A stretch of 64,000 nt of DNA from Rhodothermaceae bacterium (GTDB lineage: Bacteria; Bacteroidota; Rhodothermia; Rhodothermales; Bin80). Numbering within the stretch: the first letter of the stretch is position 1; each line of letters opens with the position of its first letter. The DNA lies in NCBI GenBank assembly GCA_009841335.1, contig VXLY01000071.1, positions 1 to 64,000 on the forward strand, read 5' to 3'. The notes beneath the pieces were generated by a model. It was not told where the DNA came from, ran no database searches, and saw only the letters and a program-made list of their open reading frames with translations. The position numbers and the translations under genes were made by a program. This document shows, piece after piece, positions 8,611 to 18,075 of the stretch.

Positions 8611-11546
8611 TCCGGTAGTAGCCACCGGCGCGAATTTGCAATTATGCGCTTGTAGGCTGCCAGATCGTGTGCCCGATCATCATGTCCGAGTGTATTAACA
8701 ACGATCGTGGCGTCGCCAACCTGACGAACCCAGATGACGGGGTAAATTGCCTCAGTTTCGTGTGATCGTCCAATCGCAAGAACAATTGCCTGGGCATCCG
8801 GCAGAATCTCGGCCCGGTAAAGTTCATCTGTGATCTCAAAGCTGGCCGGAACCCCCTCCATAAGTGGATGATTCGGCTGCAGAATTTCGACAGTGAAAGC
8901 CTGGATCGGCTCATGACTACGGGATCCGCCGCCAACAAGCTGCTCGTTGTACTCTGGCCAATTTTCCCAGTTATACCAGGAGGCTGGATGTGTAATCATT
9001 AGCGGGCGTCCAGCCTCCACATGTTGCATGATTGCTTGGCGGCTGTCTTCGTTTTCGATGGGCTTATTGTTCGCGAGTGCGAGCAATGATGCATTACGCA
9101 CCAGTTCTACAAAGGCATCCTCAGGGTTTTCGGTGTAAATGAAGGTCCGATCTCCCTTTCCGAACAGCAGCTGCCCATCTGCGAACCCAAAAACGCGTGC
9201 GTGATGATGGGATTGGGAACCACGACTGACACTGCCTGCCAGGTATACGATCGGATTGGCCTCAGGGTTGGATCCTTCCCAGGTCCAACCTGCATCATTG
9301 CGAGGAAGGTCAGGTGCTGTTGTAATTTCCAGCGTGCCTAGCATGAGTGCCCAGTGCCCGGGTACCGAGCACAGGAAAGGATAGGTTCCTTCCGTTAGCG
9401 GGTCAAGCGCAACACTTATTGACTCGCTCAGGGATAGTACGCCGGTTGACCCTAGGACATCCTGTGACCGGGCAGGCGGGATGTACTCCGTATCTACACT
9501 TGTAGGGGTAGTCATGTACGCGTCCAGATCTTTCCCGAACGCCTCTACATCAGTGCCCATCTTCAGAAATACAGCATTATGGGGGTCAGGATGCAGGTTC
9601 ACGAAATCAATCCTGATTTCCTGACCGGCAAATGCTTTCAGTGTCTCTTCGCCGAATCGCATGATTCCATCGGGGGCCGTCAGTTCGAGGCGCGCAGGAG
9701 GCAGCATTTGGGGCTCCGCTTCCACTTCCGGTTCGGAGTCCTCTTCTACGATTCCAATCGGCGTGATCGCGTTATAGGCGGCAAAAATCCACTCATCTGC
9801 ACCTGGTAGTGCTTCTTGAGCGGCTGTCAGGATCATCGGAGTCACTTGGGGTCCCATATCCTGTGCTTTCAAAAGGGCAGTCAGGCGAACACTAAGATCA
9901 TCATCTGCAAATACGCGGTGCTTAGCCAGCAGCTTGGCGCTATCAACGGTCAGGGGGAGCGTCTGAATACCAGCTTTACGAACAGCGGGCGATGGATGGA
10001 CCAGCGCCGTAGCAGAAACCACTGCCAACGCCTCGTCCGCCCCCAGGCCGTGTAGCGTCCAAAGTGCATGCACAGCGCCCGGATCAAAACCCGTTTCATC
10101 TAAATCCTGTCGCAGGACCAATTGAGTAAGCTCCCCTTCCAATTCCTGTGCATTATTCTCAATCAGCATTCTCTGTGCCGTGAGACGCCAGAATTGGTTG
10201 GTGCCCTGAAGGGCTTCGAGGAGACCTTCATTGTCCTCATAGGAAAGGCTTTTTTGGGGCGGGAGCTCGCCGTAAGTGACCACGTACACACGGCCGTGTT
10301 CGCGGTCACGCAATGGATTCAGGTGTGCGTTGCCGGGACCAGGATTATCATTCCATATCTGATTAACCATGCCCCGTCGATCCGGGTTATGCTGGATCAC
10401 GGGATTGTACCAGTCGGCAATCCATAGATTCTCATCGGGGCCGATATCGGCGAAAACCGGGGCAACCCATTCATCACTACTGGCCAGAATGTTAAGTATC
10501 TCTCCTTTTGATTCCGTTTCGATACTGCTGTCAGGCTCTAACTGAACCACATGCACGACATGAGCCGTAGGTTCGGTTACCATGAGAGTCCCCCAATATT
10601 TGGACGGGAACCGTCGACCGTTGTAGGGAAACGCTCCCGCAGCCGCAGTGTAGCCGTCCCGAAAGTCCACCTGCTGCAGCTGGCGCTCAGAAGAGTGCAC
10701 CACCAGATAGTGGCTTTGAACATTGGCCACATTCATGCCTGTCTGGTGTCTCAAAGGGGTCCCCACTACAATGGCATGGTTATTATTAGCGGTCGATCCA
10801 TAGATAGTATTGTCTTCTCCAATGCCCAGTCCCCATGTATTGTTGTTGAATGCAGCGATGGGCTCGAGGTCTGTCCCGTCTTTCCTTACCCGAAATAATC
10901 CCATACGTAAAATGAGTGCCTCCCGATCAGGGGCACGGCCAGGCTCGTAAAGCCCGCTGTATCCGACAGCTCCCCAGAGAAAATTGTCGAGACCTAACTT
11001 CGTATTGCTCATCACAGCATGGGTATCATATGTACCAAAGGCATCATCCACGACCACATGTTTTTGGTCTGCACGGTCGTCACCGTCTGTGTCCTCCAAA
11101 AAGACCAGATCCGGTGCTTGTCCTACGATGGCTCCTCCTTTTACCAAGGTGATGCTGGTGGTAAGAGGCTGGTTTTCCGCAAATCGTATGAACCTGTCTG
11201 CACGATAATCGCCGTCCGTATCCTCGCAGATCGTGATCCGGTCGGTGCCGGATTCCTCACCAACATGATCGTGTGGATAATTCGTCGACTCGACGACCCA
11301 TAATCGTCCGCGTTCATCCCAGGTTAGTGCAATTGGATTAACGATGTCCGGTTCATGTGCAAACACATGGACATCGAATCCCTCTGGAACCTCGAGTCGT
11401 GTCAGAGTCTCCTCCGGAGTGAGCGGAGCCTGTAGCTGATGGATGGTTACGTCATTGCTTGCAGGTGAATAACGCAGCGTTGCTTGTCCAGAGCAGCCGG
11501 TCAGAAGCAGCAGCACGGCAAGAGTAGTGGGCAGATAGAGTTTCAT
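8607..11546 (-). CDS. Large lipoprotein: propeller dehydrogenase-like + HEAT-like + azurin-like cupredoxin + ThuA-like
   Basis: An exported lipoprotein of about 979 residues, with signal peptide MKLYLPTTLAVLLLLTGC (lipobox LTGC). Residues ~35-430 resemble the PVC-type 'membrane-bound dehydrogenase' propeller of planctomycete proteins. Residues ~440-610 look like HEAT-type helical repeats. At ~640-750 is an azurin-like cupredoxin with a histidine in DPHNAVF and the ligand loop CSVPGHWALM, the exact Cys-x4-His-x3-Met spacing of type 1 copper sites. Residues ~755-979 resemble the ThuA/glutamine-amidotransferase-like fold. Planctomycete relatives usually end in cytochrome c; here copper would carry the electrons. 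The ORF opens at 11582, but the ATG at 11546 directly precedes the signal peptide and avoids overlap with the cupin. Substrate unknown, probably a sugar or sugar derivative. Confidence 0.85.
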   Translation of the reverse strand: MKLYLPTTLAVLLLLTGCSGQATLRYSPASNDVTIHQLQAPLTPEETLTRLEVPEGFDVHVFAHEPDIVNPIALTWDERGRLWVVESTNYPHDHVGEESGTDRITICEDTDGDYRADRFIRFAENQPLTTSITLVKGGAIVGQAPDLVFLEDTDGDDRADQKHVVVDDAFGTYDTHAVMSNTKLGLDNFLWGAVGYSGLYEPGRAPDREALILRMGLFRVRKDGTDLEPIAAFNNNTWGLGIGEDNTIYGSTANNNHAIVVGTPLRHQTGMNVANVQSHYLVVHSSERQLQQVDFRDGYTAAAGAFPYNGRRFPSKYWGTLMVTEPTAHVVHVVQLEPDSSIETESKGEILNILASSDEWVAPVFADIGPDENLWIADWYNPVIQHNPDRRGMVNQIWNDNPGPGNAHLNPLRDREHGRVYVVTYGELPPQKSLSYEDNEGLLEALQGTNQFWRLTAQRMLIENNAQELEGELTQLVLRQDLDETGFDPGAVHALWTLHGLGADEALAVVSATALVHPSPAVRKAGIQTLPLTVDSAKLLAKHRVFADDDLSVRLTALLKAQDMGPQVTPMILTAAQEALPGADEWIFAAYNAITPIGIVEEDSEPEVEAEPQMLPPARLELTAPDGIMRFGEETLKAFAGQEIRIDFVNLHPDPHNAVFLKMGTDVEAFGKDLDAYMTTPTSVDTEYIPPARSQDVLGSTGVLSLSESISVALDPLTEGTYPFLCSVPGHWALMLGTLEITTAPDLPRNDAGWTWEGSNPEANPIVYLAGSVSRGSQSHHHARVFGFADGQLLFGKGDRTFIYTENPEDAFVELVRNASLLALANNKPIENEDSRQAIMQHVEAGRPLMITHPASWYNWENWPEYNEQLVGGGSRSHEPIQAFTVEILQPNHPLMEGVPASFEITDELYRAEILPDAQAIVLAIGRSHETEAIYPVIWVRQVGDATIVVNTLGHDDRAHDLAAYKRIIANSRRWLLPD

Positions 11547-11551
11547 CTGAG

Positions 11552-11959
11552 TCAGATATCGCGTGTACGAAGCTTGTTCCATGGTTCCAGATTGGATAAA
11601 TCCTCGCCGAGCGGGGCGTCAACCTCGGTCGGGGTTAATGCTACAAAAAGTACTGCTGAGTCCTCTCCCGCGTTAAAAGAGGCATGAGCCAGGCCAGCGG
11701 GAATCACTACGGCATCTCCAGGAGACAGAATCTTACAGGATTCACCAATCCATTGTTCAATGGTGCCCCGCAGCACAAAAATTAACTCCTCGCGCCCAGG
11801 ATGGCAATGAAAGTCGTGCCCTTCTCCACACTTAATCTCGGCCTTAGCGGCGAATAGCCCTGGAGTAACGGGATTCGGGTAATTGATCCAGGTATTGGTA
11901 CCTTGATCTACGGACTCTATCCATTGAGTTTCCTTGTTCAGAAAGAATTGTCTGGACAT
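11552..11959 (-). CDS. Cupin-domain protein
   Basis: A 135-residue single-domain cupin. The metal-binding motif 1 is seen as HDFHCHPGREELIFVLRG and motif 2 as PGDAVVIPAGLAHASFN, so a divalent metal site is likely intact. Small cupins of this type are isomerases, dioxygenases or ligand-binding proteins, and the sequence does not say which. The gene is translationally coupled to the TIM-barrel gene upstream (TGATG overlap) and lies five bases before the lipoprotein start, so the three form one operon. This points to a shared pathway, perhaps handling a keto acid or sugar acid. Confidence 0.88.
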   Translation of the reverse strand: MSRQFFLNKETQWIESVDQGTNTWINYPNPVTPGLFAAKAEIKCGEGHDFHCHPGREELIFVLRGTIEQWIGESCKILSPGDAVVIPAGLAHASFNAGEDSAVLFVALTPTEVDAPLGEDLSNLEPWNKLRTRDI

Positions 11960-12840
11960 CAGTGTTTACGGGCCGCTGGACACGGGATCTGTTTAAATTC
12001 TTTGGTGAGGTTGATGAGGGATTGTTCTACTCCCATTCGTTCAAGGCTGCTGGCGCCCACAAATCCGACGGTATCAGTGTGCTCATTGATGTACGCTGCA
12101 TCTGAAGGTGTACTGATTGGGCCTCCGTGACTCAGGAAAATAATATCCTTGCGGACGCTTCGGGCAGCTTCAATAATTCCTTGGGTACGCGTTGCAGCTT
12201 CCTCCAGCGTGCAGGTCGCTCCAGTAACGCCAATAGATCCACCTATCGTGCATCCCACGTGGGCAATGATAACATCCGCTCCCGCCTCGGCCATACTACG
12301 GGATTCCTCGGGCGTTGCGACGTAAACGATCGAGAAAAGATCAATTCCTCGTTTCTGGGCGAGGGCAACCATGTCAATCTCGTGCTGCACGCTCATGCCC
12401 GTCTCTTCGAGGACCTGTCGGAAAAGACCATCCACAATTGAATGGGTGGGGAAATTATTAATGCCACTGAATCCCATATCCCTCACCTTGAGCAGGTGAT
12501 GCCAGATGCGTCGCCGTGGATCCGAAGCATGAACCCCACAGATCACTGGAATCTCTTTGACGACCGGGAGCACCTCAAATTCGCCAATCTCCATAGCAAC
12601 AGCGTTTGCATCTCCATAGGCCATAAGTCCGGCAGTCGAACCATGTCCAGACATACGGAAGCGTCCGGAGTTGTAGATGATCAAAAGATCTGCACCGCCC
12701 TTCTCAATAAACTTGGCACTGATACCTGTGCCGGCACCAGCCACAATAATCGGTTCGCCGCGGTCCAGTGTGGCATGCAGGCGCTCAAGCACTTCCGCGC
12801 GCGTGTATGGATTTCCAATTCCGGTCCAAGGGTTAGGCAT
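11959..12840 (-). CDS. Phosphoenolpyruvate hydrolase-like TIM-barrel protein
   Basis: A 293-residue cytosolic protein of the family annotated as 'phosphoenolpyruvate hydrolase' or TIM-barrel domain protein, related to the PEP-mutase/IGPS-like barrels. Supporting segments are the glycine-rich start IIVAGAGTGISAKFIEKGGA, the central PVICGVHASDPRRRIWHHL and DVIIAHVGCTIGGSIG, and SHGGPISTPSDAAYI near the end. The true reaction of the bacterial members is poorly established; a fungal domain of this family accompanies Tm-1-like proteins. It is the first gene of a three-gene operon with the cupin and the azurin/ThuA lipoprotein, and is divergent from the Gfo/Idh oxidoreductase gene 140 bases away. 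Confidence 0.85.
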   Translation of the reverse strand: MPNPWTGIGNPYTRAEVLERLHATLDRGEPIIVAGAGTGISAKFIEKGGADLLIIYNSGRFRMSGHGSTAGLMAYGDANAVAMEIGEFEVLPVVKEIPVICGVHASDPRRRIWHHLLKVRDMGFSGINNFPTHSIVDGLFRQVLEETGMSVQHEIDMVALAQKRGIDLFSIVYVATPEESRSMAEAGADVIIAHVGCTIGGSIGVTGATCTLEEAATRTQGIIEAARSVRKDIIFLSHGGPISTPSDAAYINEHTDTVGFVGASSLERMGVEQSLINLTKEFKQIPCPAARKH

Positions 12841-12979
12841 AACTTTAATAATGTCGGGTTAGGATGTAGGTAGGCATGTACGCCAACAATAGTACGGTAT
12901 ATTCTCTGTGAAAGTAAGCAGCAAAGGGCAGGTTAACAAGCGGTGTGCTATATTACGGGGCCAATAAAGTCTTAACGTA

Positions 12980-14305
12980 ATGAGTTCTATGTCCGTCAGC
13001 CGACGCAATTTTATAAAGGGTTTGAGCGCTGCCGCCACGCTCCCAATCATTGTTCCCGCATCTGTGCTTGGGCGGGGTAATCGGCCCGCTCCCAGTGACC
13101 GGATCACTATGGGATTCATTGGTATGGGAAGTATGGGAATGAATAACCTGCAGGTGTTTATTGAAAAACCGGATGTACAGGTATTGGCCGTGTGTGATGT
13201 GAACAAGTCCGGGGATAACTATGCGGGGCGTGGATTAAGAGGACGGGAGCCATCACGTCAATTGGTTAATTCTACGTATGCAGAAAATAGCGGTATGAGC
13301 AGCTATAAGGGTTGTGACGGCTATACATTTTTCTGGCAGGTACTCGAGCGCGACGATATTGATGCCGTGTGCCTAGCACTGCCGGATCATTGGCATGCAT
13401 ATATGGCGGTGGCAGCAGCCAAAGCCGGTAAGGATATGTATAGCGAGAAACCTTTGGCGCGAACCATCAGCGAAGGAAGGGCAATGGTTAATGCTGTGCG
13501 GAAATACAATCGCGTATTTCAAAATGGAAGTCAGCAGCGTTCGGGGGCACAGTTCAGGCATGCATGTGAGCTAGCCCGCAACGGATACGTTGGTGAGATT
13601 CAGAAGGTCTATGCCCAAGTGGGAGGTATTTCCCGTGAATTTCCGCACGGGGAGGAGCCCATTCCAGATGGGTTCCTTTATGAATTATGGTTGGGCAACG
13701 CACCGTCGGCGCCCTATCACAGCAAGCGTGTGAGCGGCGGCTATAATACAGAGGAAGGGGCCTGGCGGGCATGGATACCGTATTCGGCAGGGCATGTGGC
13801 GGACTGGGGAGCGCACAACTTCGACATTGCTCTCTGGGGACTGGGGCTTGATGGTTCCGCTCCAACTAAAATTGTGCATGCCTCCGACGCAGAAGAGGAC
13901 GAGGTTACTTTGATGTACGCCGATAGCCCTCCGATAATAAAGAAGAAGGGGCCGCATGAAGGGATGATCCAGTTTATCGGAACGGAGGGTTGGGTTGGTG
14001 TCAGCCGCGGTGATATTTGGGCTTCTGACGAGGCCCTGCTCACAGCTGCCATGAAACCCAGCGAAACACATCTGTATCGCAGTGATGATCATCGCAGAAA
14101 CTTCCTCAACTGTGTGAAAACACGTAACAGGCCGGTCTGTGATGTTGAGATCGGTCACAGTTCGCTGGTAGCCTGCCTAACGAGTGAGATCTGTATGCGT
14201 CTGGGGCGTACGCTGGAATTCAATCCGAAGAAGGAGAAATTCGCTCGAGACGAAGAAGCAAATGCGCATGTAACCCGGAGTATGCGAGGTCCCTGGAAGG
14301 TGTAA
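12980..14305 (+). CDS. Tat-exported Gfo/Idh/MocA family oxidoreductase
   Basis: A 441-residue NAD(P)-dependent sugar dehydrogenase or glycosidase-type enzyme. It begins with a twin-arginine signal peptide (SRRNFIKGLSAAATLP), so it acts in the periplasm with its cofactor pre-bound. The Rossmann motif follows at GFIGMGSMGMNNLQ, and the family signature EKPLA is present in DMYSEKPLARTISEGR. The C-terminal half carries AWIPYSAGHVADWGAHNFDI, typical of the Bacteroidota/Planctomycetota subgroup. Divergent from the PEP-hydrolase/cupin operon and convergent with a sulfatase, it fits a polysaccharide or sugar-acid catabolic cluster. The substrate is not deducible. Confidence 0.92.
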   Translation: MSSMSVSRRNFIKGLSAAATLPIIVPASVLGRGNRPAPSDRITMGFIGMGSMGMNNLQVFIEKPDVQVLAVCDVNKSGDNYAGRGLRGREPSRQLVNSTYAENSGMSSYKGCDGYTFFWQVLERDDIDAVCLALPDHWHAYMAVAAAKAGKDMYSEKPLARTISEGRAMVNAVRKYNRVFQNGSQQRSGAQFRHACELARNGYVGEIQKVYAQVGGISREFPHGEEPIPDGFLYELWLGNAPSAPYHSKRVSGGYNTEEGAWRAWIPYSAGHVADWGAHNFDIALWGLGLDGSAPTKIVHASDAEEDEVTLMYADSPPIIKKKGPHEGMIQFIGTEGWVGVSRGDIWASDEALLTAAMKPSETHLYRSDDHRRNFLNCVKTRNRPVCDVEIGHSSLVACLTSEICMRLGRTLEFNPKKEKFARDEEANAHVTRSMRGPWKV

Positions 14306-14313
14306 GTCTCAGA

Positions 14314-15639
14314 CTACTGCCAAGGCACATTCCCGGCCTCCTGCACATATTGCCGCAGTTCAGCGGCAAGCCTTCGAAAAACATCAGGTTCGGCTGAGGA
14401 CAGGTCTGTTGTCTCCAGCGGGTCCCGCTCAAGATTGTACAGCTCTAATGGAGCGTAGGGGCTGTTTTGAAGCAGTTTCCAAGGCCCCTGCCGGACCGCT
14501 TCGATCGTTTTTCCGCCAAAGCGTAGACCTCCTTCCCGTCTGGAGAAAAACAGGAGACGGGTGGGGTCAGGATCCGGGCCGCCGAGGAGTGAGCCGAGAA
14601 AGCTGGTTCCGTCAATAACCTGTGTGATCCTTGCTCGCGCTGCCTCAAGAAGCGTAGGGTAAATATCCATTGTGGTCAGGAGGGCATCACTGGTAGTGCT
14701 AGGTGCGATACTTCCGGGCCAGGAAGCAATGGCAGGCACTCTAATGCCGCCTTCATACACGGTTCCCTTGCCGTTACGTAATGGACCATTACGCGCACCG
14801 ACATTGAGTTGTCCGCCGTTATCACTCACAAAAATTACAAGGGTGTTATCATAGAATCCATTCGCTTTTAGCGCCGTCATCACCTTTCCGATACCGTGAT
14901 CCATATGTTCAATCAGAGCCACGAGTTTAGCTCGGGCTTCGTCGATGCCACCTTCCCGCTGCTGCACTTTGGCAACCCATTCCTCAGGTGGTTGAATGGG
15001 GGTATGGGGGGCGTTATAAGCCAGGTAGAGGAAGAATGGTGCTGTAGAGACTGTTCGACTTTTTATGTAGTGCACCGCCCAGTCCGTGAATAGGTCTGTG
15101 GCGTGTCCTTCAGGATAGATGACCTCCTCACCGCGGCGCATGTAATTAATCCCGTGACGCCGGTGGTTGTAGTAGTCGTCCATCATATCGCCTAGGAAGC
15201 CCTCAAAATGGTCAAAGCCTCGGTCTACGGGCCGCTGAGGTGCATTGAGTCCCAGGTGCCATTTGCCCACCATTGAAGTATGATATCCACGAAGCCGAAG
15301 TTTTTCAGGCAGCAGCTCAATATCCTGCGCGAGATTTCCCCAGTTGTTGGATGCATGTGTGCGGATGACACCAGGAACGCCCGCCAACGGAGGGTAGCGA
15401 CCGGACAGCAAGGAGGCTCTTGTCGGAGAGCAGACGGGTGAGTTGGCGTAGAACTGGGTGAATCGAATGCCCGATGCAGCCAGGCTGTCAAGGGCAGGTG
15501 AGTGCAGATCTTCTGCCCCATAGCTTGAGAGGTCTCCGTATCCGAGGTCGTCAGCTACAATAAGGACAATATTGGGTTGTTGCGCGCTGGCTACTGCGCC
15601 CCAAAGAAACAACGATATCAGCAACGAAACTCTTCGCAT
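14314..15639 (-). CDS. Secreted arylsulfatase-type sulfatase
   Basis: A secreted sulfatase of about 441 residues removing sulfate esters. It starts with the signal peptide MRRVSLLISLFLWGAVASAQ, so the ATG at 15639 is the right start rather than the longer ORF at 15729. Metal-binding LIVADDLGYGDLS follows. The catalytic motif is CSPTRASLLSGRYP, whose cysteine would be converted to formylglycine (C-x-P-x-R), and VGKWHLG and FVSDNGG supply further metal/sulfate contacts. A formylglycine-generating enzyme is required but not encoded here. The gene ends nine bases from the Gfo/Idh stop codon, convergent. Likely substrate: a sulfated carbohydrate. Confidence 0.93.
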   Translation of the reverse strand: MRRVSLLISLFLWGAVASAQQPNIVLIVADDLGYGDLSSYGAEDLHSPALDSLAASGIRFTQFYANSPVCSPTRASLLSGRYPPLAGVPGVIRTHASNNWGNLAQDIELLPEKLRLRGYHTSMVGKWHLGLNAPQRPVDRGFDHFEGFLGDMMDDYYNHRRHGINYMRRGEEVIYPEGHATDLFTDWAVHYIKSRTVSTAPFFLYLAYNAPHTPIQPPEEWVAKVQQREGGIDEARAKLVALIEHMDHGIGKVMTALKANGFYDNTLVIFVSDNGGQLNVGARNGPLRNGKGTVYEGGIRVPAIASWPGSIAPSTTSDALLTTMDIYPTLLEAARARITQVIDGTSFLGSLLGGPDPDPTRLLFFSRREGGLRFGGKTIEAVRQGPWKLLQNSPYAPLELYNLERDPLETTDLSSAEPDVFRRLAAELRQYVQEAGNVPWQ

Positions 15640-16008
15640 TTTTTGGGCGATCGTGTGAAAAACTTGAAAGATAAAACTCGGCCAATGAATATTCAGATGC
15701 CACACACAAAATCTAAGGGTCAAAACCATAGTAGTTTTCTCTTCAAGCCTATTTCAATATCCCTACTGTCTGGGAATAAATCCCAAAGCGGATGCACGCT
15801 GACGGAATGATTAACTGCCGAACACAGTGGGGCTGCGGAAAAAAAAGCTGCATCTATCCCAAAGACCCATCAAAATGGTAGACGTAGTGCGACAATCACG
15901 GGTGGGGGAGATCTGTACCTATGCAATTATCCTGGCGACAGAGAAATGAATCTTGCGTGTTCCTTGGCGGCGTGACGCACCACGGAATTTGTCGTGCAGT
16001 CGATCCAA
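15640..16008. other. Region upstream of the sulfatase, boundary of a decayed patch
   Basis: About 370 bases. The first part should hold the sulfatase promoter (minus strand). From about 15950 the base composition becomes richer in G and C, leading into the decayed ORFs described next. No RNA gene seen. Confidence 0.35.
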
Positions 16009-16346
16009 TGCCACGATTCCAGGAGGTCGTCAATCTGGACGCCGACGCGCTCCGGGAGGCAGCAGAATATCTGCAGCTGCCGTACCGGAAGCCCCACGAA
16101 TCGGAGGCGTACCTGTCTCCCGGGGAGTGGGAGCGGCGATCCCGACTGGTGACGATCAAGGTCACGAATTTTGAGTTCGAGGCGCTGTCAAGCTTGACTG
16201 AAGTGACTGGCTTGACAAAATCCCGGCTCATGTGCCTCGCGCTGGCCAGAAAGGCGCCGCGCCACCCCGGAATCAGACAACAGAGAACACCCGCGAGAAC
16301 GATCGTTTCGTCAAGGGAGAGCTGTTTTCCGATGATGAATAGTTGA
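16009..16346 (+). pseudogene. Possible ribbon-helix-helix protein remnant (MobC/CopG-like)
   Basis: An ORF open from 15921, with an ATG at 16009. The segment RLVTIKVTNFEFEALSSLTE followed by VTGLTKSRLMCLALARKAP has the strand-helix-helix pattern of ribbon-helix-helix DNA-binding proteins and resembles the core of plasmid mobilisation accessory proteins. The last ~30 residues look like random translation, and codon third positions are richer in G/C than in neighbouring genes. It may be a small transferred gene or the decayed relic of a mobile element. No relaxase, integrase or transposase accompanies it. Weakly supported. Confidence 0.3.
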
Positions 16347-16389
16347 GACTTATGCCAACTTTTACACAGATGACTAATTTTATTACTAG

Positions 16390-16491
16390 GTGACCGCGAT
16401 CCTCTTCCAGCTCGGTCTCCTCGCCCTGTGGGGCTGGCTGATCTATGCGGCTGTCAAGGTCTGGGCCTTCTGCTATGGCTATCCCGACTAG
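16390..16491 (+). pseudogene. Small hydrophobic ORF, possible remnant
   Basis: A GTG-started reading frame of 33 codons encodes one strongly hydrophobic helix (ILFQLGLLALWGWLIYAAV) and stops at an amber codon. The frame continues past TAG as FWELALVAVLAGRYG, also hydrophobic, to a TGA at 16551. This looks like one small membrane protein broken by a nonsense mutation, or a genuine microprotein. Codon choice (CTC, GTC, GCC) is unlike the flanking genes and like the ribbon-helix-helix remnant before it. No ribosome-binding site is visible. Confidence 0.22.
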
Positions 16492-16765
16492 TTCTGGGAG
16501 CTGGCGCTCGTTGCCGTGCTGGCAGGGCGCTACGGGTGCAGGGTGCCCTGAAGCTGCGGAGGGATTGATCGGAGCGGACGTCAGAGGCGCACGCAACGCC
16601 GTCGAGATTTCTGTGGGGGTTTACCCCTGTGAATTGAATCTCTGCAAGTGCCCCAAGTTTGAAAGGGTTGGACAAGCCCGGGATTCAATGGCCCTGTCGA
16701 GCCCATTGTTAACACATTTCTTGACTAATGCGCCAGTCTTGCACAGTTGCAGCAATACTCGCGAC

Positions 16766-17944
16766 TCATTTTGAACTGATTTCTAGCTCCGCAACGCTGA
16801 GCACATAGTAGCCTTGCTCATTTCTCCTTCGCAAATAGACGCGATCATTCCCATCTGTCCACAGGATGCTGATGGAACCCATGACCCTCCTGTTGCTGTT
16901 CAATTCCAGAGAATCGAACCGCAGCGGGCCATATCCCTGGAGGCTTCCATCCTGATCGAACAGCTCCGCTTTATTTCCAACCTTTCCCCCTAGCGGTGTC
17001 TGCTTAGTAAAGTTCACAAATTCGCTAGTGCTTAGAATTGCCATGCCAACGCTCCAATTCAACACCCTCGCACGGTAAATACCCGTCGGGCCTGAAATCG
17101 TCATCCCAGCCCCGCGAAGATCCGGATTTGCCTCACGATCACGCTCACTGTAGGGTATATAGGCTCTTCTGGGTGCAGGACTCCCTTTTAGCTTCTCCAT
17201 GTCCCAGGAGCCATTCGATCGTGTGTACCGGTAGACGTATCCACTGTAAATGTGGGGGGCTAGTATAATAGTGTCAATTCCGTTCGTCGCCATTATCAGT
17301 GCATCAGGCGAGTCGGAATCCGCTTTAAGAAAGGGACGGTTAAGGTCAAACAGTTCATCCAATCGGGCAAAGGACTCAATCCGATTCAGCTTGCTGTCGT
17401 GCAGATGAAGCGTATTGTCGTCATTGATGTAGGGAAGATCCTCTTCAGGATCGTCAATCAGCCTTACGTACTTGAGCACATACGCGCCTTCGAGAGACAG
17501 GATTGGATGAGGCGAGATAGTCCTCTCGTCTACGAACGAGCTTGTTTCAATACCATTGCCCATTTCCGTGAAGATCGTAAACCGCGCGCTTATCCGATCG
17601 GCCACGATCAGCCGATCCTGATCATCCATATGCATGCCGATGAGATCCCGCATCTCTCCGGGACCTTCACCCCTTTTCCCGATCGTGGTAACGTACTGAC
17701 CAGTTGCATCAAAGACCCGAATGTCCATACGCCTTCTATCTTGGACATATATATTGCCTTTCGAGTCCGTCCTAACCATCTTGGGAAACGACAGAAGATA
17801 CTCGGCAGACGCCTCCTCGTCATCACCGATGACGAATTGCTCGACTAGCGTGAACGTCAATTCCTGCGCCTGTGCGGGTGCCAGCATGCAAGCTCCTATG
17901 GCAAGCGTAGCACAAATTCGTCGCAAAGCAAGGTTAGTATTCAT
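16766..17944 (-). CDS. Secreted 6-bladed beta-propeller protein
   Basis: A secreted protein of 392 residues with signal peptide MNTNLALRRICATLAIGACML..AQAQ; the ATG at 17944 fits the signal better than the ORF start at 18001. The body has repeated NHL-like blades such as RTDSKGNIYVQDRRRMDIRVFD and MDDQDRLIVADRISARFTIF, the pattern of the '6-bladed beta-propeller' proteins common in Bacteroidota. These are thought to bind ligands or proteins at the cell surface; no catalytic site is evident. It is followed on the same strand by nothing obvious, and the TonB receptor lies upstream, so the pair may act together. Confidence 0.8.
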   Translation of the reverse strand: MNTNLALRRICATLAIGACMLAPAQAQELTFTLVEQFVIGDDEEASAEYLLSFPKMVRTDSKGNIYVQDRRRMDIRVFDATGQYVTTIGKRGEGPGEMRDLIGMHMDDQDRLIVADRISARFTIFTEMGNGIETSSFVDERTISPHPILSLEGAYVLKYVRLIDDPEEDLPYINDDNTLHLHDSKLNRIESFARLDELFDLNRPFLKADSDSPDALIMATNGIDTIILAPHIYSGYVYRYTRSNGSWDMEKLKGSPAPRRAYIPYSERDREANPDLRGAGMTISGPTGIYRARVLNWSVGMAILSTSEFVNFTKQTPLGGKVGNKAELFDQDGSLQGYGPLRFDSLELNSNRRVMGSISILWTDGNDRVYLRRRNEQGYYVLSVAELEISSK

Positions 17945-18075
17945 GTCTACCTGATGCACTTGTGGCAGGCTAGGTGAAAGACTCCATCGTATATCTGCCA
18001 ATACGAATGGCTACGGCGAAGCAGTTCGGCCACTCTACAAACTGACTTGGTCATTACTGACACGCCTCTACTCTT

